Shown here piece by piece: positions 36,201 through 64,000 of a stretch of 64,000 nt of DNA. The position numbers were made by a program, and so were the translations under genes. The stretch's first letter is position 1. Each line of letters starts with the position of its first letter. Below the pieces are notes generated by a model. The model was not told the origin of the DNA, did no database searches, and worked only from the letters and a program-made list of their open reading frames with translations. The stretch covers positions 4,888,056 through 4,952,055 of the forward strand of contig NC_067304.1 in assembly GCF_020740795.1 (NCBI RefSeq), written 5' to 3'. The DNA comes from Apus apus (lineage: Eukaryota > Chordata > Aves > Apodiformes > Apodidae).

Positions 36201-36806
36201 ATGTGGGGTTTTAACAGCACCAAGTTCGCATCGTGGTCTGGCTGGCGAGGGCAGCTTCTCTTTCTTGGAAGTCTGAGTGTGATCTTCTGCAAACGCTGGG
36301 TCGTGTCTGCACACACTTTCTAGCCTTTTTCCTCTGCTTCCCCACACTGGCAGCTGCTGGCTGCCATGGAGAAGATCCTTTCCATGTCTGGATGAAACTC
36401 AGTGCAAGACCCAGCCTCCCACTGCTGGGAAATCCCCCTGGCTTTCTTCCTTTACAACCTTTTTTTTTTTTTTGAGTATCTTCATGCAAATCGACCATAT
36501 GAATATGCAGATCTTGTCAGAGTTTCATATTGGAGTTTAAAACAAAACAATTGGTGATTCACCCCAGTCCTGTTTCTATAGCACCAACTGTGTTGTTGCA
36601 GGGTGTCCACTGTGAGTAAGGGCTAAGAGAGGTCTGGGTGTGCTTATGATATAAAGAGCTAATCCCAAGAGACACCAGAATAATCCCAGAGACTGATGCC
36701 CAGCCCAAGTTGTAGTTTGGGACTGTGGGAGCCCAGACAATCCCTCTCCAGCCTTTGGTTTTGTTCCTGCAGGTTAAGTGGGGCTGCCCCTGCTCCCGGC
36801 ATCTGA
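24127..36806 (+). CDS. IKBKE: Inhibitor of NF-kB kinase epsilon (IKK-epsilon), complete, 20 coding exons
   Basis: IKK-epsilon is a cytosolic Ser/Thr kinase related to TBK1. With adaptors such as TANK it phosphorylates IRF factors and NF-kB components in interferon induction. The 20 exons join to 2160 nt, 719 residues plus stop, against 716 in human as I recall. Seen: a Gly-rich loop GQGATACVY (17-25), ATP lysine K38, HRD aspartate D135, DFG aspartate D157 and activation-loop S172 in SVYGTEEYL, all at the human numbering. By family knowledge a ubiquitin-like domain (about 305-385), a helical dimerisation region (about 405-655) and a C-terminal adaptor-binding helix follow. ATG 24127 has G at -3 and a start (MQSTPNYLW) homologous to human. 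An acceptor 14 nt before it implies a non-coding upstream exon. Coding appears intact. Confidence 0.97.
24930..25070 (+). CDS. IKBKE: IKBKE coding exon 2 (residues 30-76)
   Basis: The acceptor TTTTCCCAG ends at 24929 and the donor GTAAGT starts at 25071. It holds catalytic Lys in VAVKVF (K38) and the C-helix region [19 protein letters not shown]30, a known ubiquitination site in the human protein, is conserved. Confidence 0.96.
25460..25589 (+). CDS. IKBKE: IKBKE coding exon 3 (residues 77-120)
   Basis: The acceptor CTGCAG ends at 25459 and the donor GTGAGT starts at 25590. It encodes the kinase hinge segment [19 protein letters not shown] and ends in split Val120. Confidence 0.96.
25966..26147 (+). 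CDS. IKBKE: IKBKE coding exon 4 (catalytic and activation loops)
   Basis: The acceptor CCCAG ends at 25965 and the donor GTGAGT starts at 26148. It contains [11 protein letters not shown] (D135), [12 protein letters not shown] (D157) and [12 protein letters not shown] (S172), covering residues 120-180. Confidence 0.97.
26434..26594 (+). CDS. IKBKE: IKBKE coding exon 5 (kinase C-lobe)
   Basis: The acceptor CCGCAG ends at 26433; the donor GTAGGT starts at 26595. It reads [19 protein letters not shown], then [20 protein letters not shown]; residues 181-233 with Met234 split. Confidence 0.96.
27088..27198 (+). CDS. IKBKE: IKBKE coding exon 6 (kinase C-lobe)
   Basis: The acceptor TTGACAG ends at 27087; the donor GTGAGT starts at 27199. 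It encodes [18 protein letters not shown] through ELPVTCQLS, residues 234-271. Confidence 0.95.
27488..27667 (+). CDS. IKBKE: IKBKE coding exon 7 (end of kinase, start of ULD)
   Basis: The acceptor GCTACAG ends at 27487; the donor GTAAGG starts at 27668. It encodes [20 protein letters not shown] followed by [17 protein letters not shown], residues 271-331. Confidence 0.96.
28019..28221 (+). CDS. IKBKE: IKBKE coding exon 8 (ubiquitin-like domain)
   Basis: The acceptor CATTGCAG ends at 28018; the donor GTGAGT starts at 28222. It encodes residues 331-399, with the conserved [14 protein letters not shown] and a loop ([13 protein letters not shown]) that differs from what I recall of the mammalian sequence. 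Confidence 0.95.
28617..28996 (+). mobile_element. CR1 LINE fragment in IKBKE intron 8
   Basis: Sense-strand CR1 3' region: GACAGGCTGGGAGAGTTGGG, GGCTTGGAGCAGCCTGGGCT, AGGTCCCTTCCCACCCAAAC and a decayed tail CCATTCCATGATCACTGA. It ends 74 bp before exon 9. Confidence 0.9.
29071..29135 (+). CDS. IKBKE: IKBKE coding exon 9
   Basis: The acceptor TTTCCAG ends at 29070; the donor GTGTGT starts at 29136. It encodes [20 protein letters not shown] plus Lys, residues 399-420, at the start of the helical dimerisation domain. Confidence 0.93.
29210..29301 (+). CDS. IKBKE: IKBKE coding exon 10
   Basis: Lies 74 bp after exon 9. The acceptor TTGCAG ends at 29209; the donor GTGAGT starts at 29302. It encodes [18 protein letters not shown] through LLARGLHWV, residues 421-451, helical and GC-rich. 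Confidence 0.93.
29577..29945 (+). repeat. AT-rich degenerate minisatellite in IKBKE intron 10
   Basis: Blocks of imperfect TTA/TAA/TAG triplets alternate with a conserved T/C-rich motif (TTTCACTGTcTTACtgGTTTCCTA) near 29698, 29775, 29858 and 29919, so units are about 60-82 bp. It sits in otherwise GC-rich DNA. Confidence 0.8.
30151..30249 (+). CDS. IKBKE: IKBKE coding exon 11
   Basis: The acceptor CCCGGCAG ends at 30150; the donor GTAAGT starts at 30250. It encodes [20 protein letters not shown] then [12 protein letters not shown], residues 451-484. Similarity to mammals is low here; phase and helical character support it. Confidence 0.85.
31544..31613 (+). CDS. IKBKE: IKBKE coding exon 12
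   Basis: The acceptor CCTCCAG ends at 31543; the donor GTGAGC starts at 31614. It encodes [20 protein letters not shown] then LQR, residues 484-507. Confidence 0.88.
31712..31824 (+). CDS. IKBKE: IKBKE coding exon 13
   Basis: The acceptor CCCCAG ends at 31711; the donor GTCTGT at 31825 is weak. It encodes [20 protein letters not shown] through QQVLEDK, residues 508-545, part of the long scaffold helix. Confidence 0.92.
32098..32174 (+). CDS. IKBKE: IKBKE coding exon 14
   Basis: The acceptor GTTCCAG ends at 32097; the donor GTGAGT starts at 32175. It encodes [19 protein letters not shown] and KKARTCL, residues 545-571. Confidence 0.95.
32425..32464 (+). CDS. IKBKE: IKBKE coding exon 15 (40-bp microexon)
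   Basis: The acceptor CCCCAG ends at 32424; the donor GTAAGT starts at 32465. It encodes [12 protein letters not shown] between two split codons, a motif conserved in IKK-epsilon. Confidence 0.95.
33278..33379 (+). CDS. IKBKE: IKBKE coding exon 16
   Basis: The acceptor GTTGTAG ends at 33277; the donor GTACCA at 33380 is weak. It encodes [20 protein letters not shown] then [14 protein letters not shown], residues 584-618. Confidence 0.93.
35177..35273 (+). CDS. IKBKE: IKBKE coding exon 17
   Basis: The acceptor CTCCCAG ends at 35176; the donor GTAGGT starts at 35274. It encodes [20 protein letters not shown] through CQDCLQS, residues 618-650. Confidence 0.92.
35505..35729 (+). mobile_element. 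CR1 LINE fragment abutting IKBKE exon 18
   Basis: Sense-strand CR1 3' end of a diverged subfamily: GGGCTGCCTGGCACTGGAAC, CAGGAGTTGGACTCCATGAT, GGGTCCCTTCCAACTCAGCA and an intact tail ATTCTATGATTCTATG at 35714-35729. The next coding exon begins at 35747. Confidence 0.9.
35747..35850 (+). CDS. IKBKE: IKBKE coding exon 18
   Basis: The acceptor CTCTCTGCAG ends at 35746, only 17 bp after a CR1 tail; the donor GTGAGC starts at 35851. It encodes [20 protein letters not shown] then [14 protein letters not shown], residues 651-685. This is the Pro-rich linker before the C-terminal adaptor-binding helix. Confidence 0.93.
35964..36035 (+). CDS. IKBKE: IKBKE coding exon 19 (adaptor-binding helix)
   Basis: The acceptor CTGGCAG ends at 35963; the donor GTGAGT starts at 36036. 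It encodes [20 protein letters not shown] then SIIE, residues 685-709, matching the conserved C-terminal coiled coil. Confidence 0.94.
36773..36806 (+). CDS. IKBKE: IKBKE coding exon 20 with stop
   Basis: The acceptor TCCTGCAG ends at 36772. It encodes [11 protein letters not shown] and TGA at 36804-36806. The human C terminus has the same RLxxxPAP-type ending, which supports this short last exon. Confidence 0.88.
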
Positions 36807-39800
36807 GAGATGTGATGAGTTTGCAGGAGCTGAAGGAAACCACTCCCCACAGCAGGGAACACCAGCAGCACTTGGGGTCCAAGGCGACGGGGATGTCTGA
36901 TGTTGGTGTTTGAGGAGCTCTGTGTCCTACCTCTCTGCTCCAGCACTTTTGCAAGGTTCACCAGCATTAGCTTGGGGTGACCTGCAAGCCTTGGGCCTTT
37001 GGAAGTTTGGCCAGAAAACTGGGGTTATTTTTTTTTTCCTGTTAACAAATGCTTGAAGGACTTGTTCTTCTAGCTTCTCTGTATCACCATGTTGGATGAT
37101 GAAGAGGAAGAGACTAGACTGGTAAATTATCTTTTGCCACCTTACTCTTTTAGGGATTACTCCCACTTTTAAAATACTTCTGCTCCCTGAGGCTTCGTGG
37201 AGCAGAGCAGGAGGGATGTTGTGCCTGATGGATGGGACCAGATCCAGCCCAGAATGGCTCCAGTGCCCTGCCCAGGAGGTGACAGCTCAGGGAAGGCAGG
37301 AGCTGCAGCCTCTGCTCCTGCTCCAGCCCAGCCCAGTGTTTGGGCTGCTGAGGGGGTTGGGAATGGGAAGCTGAGGGAGGCTTCTCTTTTTTTTTTTTTT
37401 GGTATGTTTCTATAAATGCAACTGATTCGGTGTTTATGCACGTGGGGGTGTGTGCCTTCTCCAGCCCTGCACTGAGCCTGCACCTCCAGCTGCCAAACCC
37501 AGGGGTGCTTCCAAAAGCCAAGGAAAAATGTCTGATGACAGGGCTCCCCCAAGCCCTTCCAGACACAGCTCCAGGAAGCAGGGATATTTCATTTTCTTTT
37601 GGGTGGAAGATGCTAAGAAATCCTTAGCAGTTACCTCTTCCATTAACGTGCAGGGTGAAAGGATGTGTCATCTGTGGAGGTGACACCAGCTGGGATGGGG
37701 ACAGGAGGTACCTGTGATCAGTGGGGCTGGCTGTGAGCCCTTGGAGCTGCCCTGGAAAGGACATGCTCAACATTTCCCTCCTGTCCTGCTCCAGAGAAAT
37801 AGGATGGAGGGGAAACATGTATCCCCCCCAGCTCATTGCCCCCCTGGAAGCCCACAGAGAGCTGCAGAAGGACCCCAGTGCTCTGTGGTGGGGATGTCCT
37901 CTGCCCTTTCTTAGGGGTGGTTATTATGCTCCAGATTTCCTCCTGTTTTTTTGACCTTGGGTTTTACAGGGAGCTGTAATCCTCCAGTCATCAGCTGAGT
38001 CAGCTGCTCCCAGCAGCAGCAGGTGGAGCAGTGAGATACAGGAACCCTGAGGTCTCTGGAGCTGGACCATTAGATGCTATCAAGGAACTCTGTGTGGGAA
38101 GAGTCAGACATGCTGCCTCTCTGTCCACCTCCTCCTACCTGTCCCCAGGGTGATTTATGGGTTGTCACCTAGATGCCACATCCTGCATTGTAGCAGAAGG
38201 GAGCAACAGCCCTGGGCTGTGACCAAAGCACGAGTGCAAACACATCACTATGGTCTGCAGGGTGGGAGGACTGAATGTTTGGATTCATTCCTGTCCCCTG
38301 CATAAGATCCATCCCCTGGTGTTTGGCTTCTACCTGTGTGCAAACCAGGACTTGGCTGCCTGGGAAAAGGAGCTTGGAGCAGGGATGAGACTGGGAGCAC
38401 TGGCACCAGCAGAGTCCAAGGGCGAGGGGCTTGCTGCACCATGTAGCTTTGGGATGATGGGGAATGGCTTTAAACTGGGTGGGGGGATTTGGATTAGACA
38501 TTAGGAGGAAATTCTTTAGTTTGAGGGTGGTGAGACATAGGATCAAGTTTCCCACAGAAGCTGTGGTTGTCCTGTCCCTGGAAGTGTTCGAGGGCAGGTT
38601 GGATGGGGCTTGGAGCAACCTGGGCTGGTGGGAGGTGTCCCTGCCCATACAGGGAGTGGGACTGGGTGATCTTCAAAGTCCCTTCCAACCCAAATCAGAC
38701 TGGGGTTCTGTGAGGACTGACTGTGTCTCTGGAAGGAGAGGTTGAGCCATCACCTGGGCAAGCAAAGTGTCTGACTCACCAGCTCTGGAGATGCTCAAGC
38801 ACCTGCCCAAGCCTGTCCCTCCGCAGAAAACGAAACACCCAGCTCTGCCCTTCACCTTTCCCCCAGTTCCCTTTCCAGCCCCTTCTCTGGAGGAAACACA
38901 CATCAGCTAAACCCAAAGCCTTTGTCCAAGTCCAGGCTTGCAGTGGCTGCTCTGTTGCCTCAAAGTGCTCCCCAGCCCCGGGGAAGCAGAGACTCCCCTT
39001 GCCCAGCCGTGCCAGAGGCAGAGCTGCAGCAAGGGCAGGGCTGCCTGCAAGTATTTCTGACCTTCTGGGAGACATAAGGCAACATGGTGCATCCCTGGAG
39101 CTGAACATCTTGCTGCAGCACTGCCCCGGGTCTCAGCAGGGAGCAGAACGAGCAAGAAGCAGCAGCTGCTCTGCTTCACTTTCCTGTAGGAACAGGCCAA
39201 GGGTGCCCAGGAGCTCCTCTGCCCAGGAAACCTTCCGGGCTGGAAATTGGCACCAAACATTTCCACTGATTTTAATTGTAAAAACCAACATCCTGACTGT
39301 CAAACCCAGCCACTCACTGTAGAACAGATGGAACTGAGCCATCACTAAAAGCTTTTCTCCAGCAGAATATTTTCTAGGTTTCTTCTAATATTATAACAAA
39401 CAGTATTTTCAATCCAGCTCGAATTCCCTGACATCCCCTGCAGAAGCAGGGCAGGGAGCCCAGGCAGGGTCTCCTGCTGCACTTCCTTGGACTCAGTGAA
39501 GCTCCAGTGATTTGCACCAGCTGAGGGTTTGACCTGGACCATGTTTGGCTTCAACAAAAAGGAATTTATTTCTTGGCAAGAAGAAAAAAGAGGTTTTGCT
39601 AACAGCCCTTGTCATGCTAAACTGCCATAACACAGCAGCTGCGAAGGGGACTCCCAGAATCCAAATGAAACAAGAGTTTTCCTGCCAATGTTAATTAGTT
39701 GGGGTTTTTTGTTGTTTTGTGTTTTTTTTTTCCCTAAATACTTCAACCCTTGGCCTAAAAGAGCTTCCTGTGCTGTCAGACCTGAATACCTGCAGAGACA

Positions 39801-41790
39801 GCTGAGGACAACGACTCTGCCACAGCTCTTGGGCAGATATGAGCCAAAGTTATCCAGAGTGACAGGATATAGAACATTTATTTGCACCAGCAGCTGGGGT
39901 CTGCAGCTTCCCCAGCCAGCCCTGGGGCCAGCCTGTGTGACCCATGGGCAGAGGGTCCTCTGGCACGGGGGAGGAATTTCCCTGGGGATGCCAGCCTGCT
40001 CTGGAGCACCTCCCAAGGGAAGCTATCTGCCCCACTGCTCAGCTCCCAGGCACTGGGGATTTCCTGGGGGGCCAGGGAAACCAAAGCCACCCCCAGCCAT
40101 GGGGATCCCCTCCTGCCTCCTCCACCCTGACACTGCAAAACTGAGGCTGAAGCTGTTCCCCAGGGTGGCACTGAAAGAGGAAACATCCAGAATGGTTTAA
40201 CAGGTTCCCAGCCAGATGCCAGGGGGATCTTTGCCCTCTGGAAGGTCGTTTGCCTTCTTGCAGGTGGTTCCTTATGCAAAAAAAGGATCTGGGGAAAACA
40301 CAGGAAAATTGTTTTGGAAAACAGTTTTTCCAGGGATAAATCTGCTGCTGTTCTCAGGCAGAAGCAGAGGACACATGAAAGCGAATCAGGATCCTGAATG
40401 GGGAAGAACACAACCTTCCAAAAATTAATCTTGCTACTTAGCACAGAACAAAACTAGATTTTTTCCAGCTGCATTATTGCTCTTTGGTTTGAAGCTCTCA
40501 TTACTGACTGCTTGTGGCAGCAGGCTTTTGTAACTCAGAGCTGATGTTTTAATCCATCCCTCAAATTAAAATCCTTGAAAAGGATTTAGATAACCTTGAC
40601 TTATCCTGTCCTCAGGAATTCATGAGAGACAGCAAATCCAGCTTCCTGGTGAGCCCAGAAGCCAGGAGTCTCAGAGCCTGCACAGCACCTGCTGCTGCAG
40701 CTCCTCACCCGGCTGCTCTCACACAAACCAGAGACATTCAGGAGCGATTCTGTCCCAGTTACGTATTCCCAACCAGTACAACTAGCAGAGAGGGGATGTT
40801 CTGGGCCAGTTGTCCAGCCTGCAGCCTGGGCCATGCAAGGCCAGGCATGTCCTGCGTGACTCGGGGTGACTGTGTCACCCTCTCTGTGTGCTGGGCTCCA
40901 TCCTGACCCAGGGGAAAGGGCAGGAGCTCATGTTGTGCCTCTTCCAGCCGGTGGGGAGGGTGTAACAGTGACAGAGGAACCTTCACATCGTGTGTGGTGT
41001 CAGCCCTTGTGTTCAAAGGAGGAGGGAGCCACTTAGCCCTCAGACTGGTGGACAGGCAGAGGACCACGCAGTCCAGGGACTCCATTTGCACACCCCCAAA
41101 GTCTCCCTTGCCCGAGGAAAAGGTTTGCAAGCCGGGTGGGCAGGCACGGGTGCCCTGGGAGCCACTTCAAAACGCGGTCATTAATGTTTTCCCTTTTGCA
41201 TTTCCCACAACCACAAGAGCCTCACCTGGGAGGGGTGATGGCTCCGGCTCCCGCCCGCCCCGCAGCCCTGCCCGAGGGGAGGGTGCTTTGTTCCGGCCCT
41301 TGCAGCCCGGGCTGTGTCGGGACAGGTCCCACACGGGCTCCCAGAGCTGCCGCGGGGACAGAGCCCGGCCCTGGGGTGGGATGTGGCTGCGCTCAAGCAG
41401 GAGATGCTGGAAAAAGTCGCGGCTTTGTGCTCGGTCCCGGGGGGTGATGGACGCGCTCCCCCGGGCAGCCCAGGTCGCGTGGGGAGAGGTCCCACGGAGG
41501 GAGGGGGAATTACCCACGGGGGGCGGGGGGGGGCACTGCGGGGGGATCCCCGGCTGGGGAATCCCACGGAGAGGAAAGTTTCCACGGGGAAGGGTTGCAC
41601 GGGGGAGCGGGGCGATGGGTCCCGCGCGGAGCGGCCCCGAGGATGGTTCCTCCAGGGGACCCTTCCCGTGGAGACCCCCCCGGAGGGCCGGCCCCGGTCC
41701 TCACCCCCCCGCCCCCCCAGCCGTGTCTCCTCCCCCCGGGCCGGTGCAAAGCGCCTGCGCTGCCCCACGCCCGCCCGGCGCTCGGAGCCC
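36807..41790. other. IKBKE 3' UTR, intergenic DNA and RASSF5 5' flank
   Basis: The IKBKE 3' UTR begins here, but no AATAAA was found in the first 1.2 kb, so its end is not placed; TATAAA at 37410 is a weak candidate. The rest holds one CR1 (38456-38713), a T-run at 37388-37400 and, from about 41220, GC-rich promoter DNA. No gene was recognised on either strand. Confidence 0.6.
38456..38713 (+). mobile_element. CR1 LINE fragment between IKBKE and RASSF5
   Basis: Sense-strand CR1 3' region: GAATGGCTTTAAACTGGGTG, GGTTGGATGGGGCTTGGAGC, CTTCAAAGTCCCTTCCAACC. The terminal octamer repeat is decayed. Confidence 0.9.

Positions 41791-64000
<22,210 letters not shown>

Larger units (their letters stand above)
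24214..36772 (+). other. IKBKE: IKBKE introns (19 in coding region)
   Basis: Introns range from 74 bp (29136-29209) to about 1.8 kb (33380-35176). Notable contents are given separately: octamer pair (24522-24542), CR1 in intron 8, AT-rich minisatellite in intron 10, CR1 in intron 17. The large introns 30250-31543, 32465-33277, 33380-35176 and 36036-36772 showed only short dinucleotide and T-runs. Confidence 0.85.

Overview
The window is vertebrate nuclear DNA, almost certainly from a bird. It has long GT-AG introns, CpG-island promoters and several CR1 LINE copies with the avian ATTCTATGATTCTATG tail. It also has the gene order SRGAP2 - IKBKE - RASSF5, which is the order of human 1q32; in chicken I recall these genes on a microchromosome. 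All three genes lie on the + strand, and every coding exon below was joined by hand with consistent splice phases.

Layout. From 1 to about 20360 is the 3' end of SRGAP2: seven coding exons covering the end of the RhoGAP domain, the SH3 domain and the C-terminal tail (stop at 14785-14787), then a probable 3' UTR of about 5.6 kb. From about 20361 to 24126 is intergenic DNA, with a minus-strand CR1, a CpG-rich patch and the CpG island at the IKBKE start. From 24127 to 36806 is the complete coding part of IKBKE (IKK-epsilon): 20 coding exons, 719 codons plus stop, with kinase residues K38, D135, D157 and S172 at the human positions. From 36807 to 41790 is intergenic DNA with one CR1. From 41791 to the right edge is the 5' part of RASSF5 (NORE1). 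It has the long-isoform first exon and exon 2, which together encode the C1 zinc finger, and a separate downstream first exon for the short RAPL/NORE1B isoform at 55690. The Ras-association and SARAH exons lie beyond 64000.

Function. The genes do not form an operon. SRGAP2 is an F-BAR/RhoGAP protein of neuronal morphogenesis. IKBKE is an innate-immune kinase that activates IRF and NF-kB signalling. RASSF5 is a Ras/Rap1 effector of leukocyte adhesion and Hippo-type signalling. 

I found no mobile gene cassette, CRISPR array, recognisable viral gene or undescribed system. The items worth a second look are small: a CR1 copy that appears to supply the branch point of an IKBKE intron, an overlapping upstream ORF at the RAPL start, PU.1- and GATA-like sites before that start, and several minisatellites.
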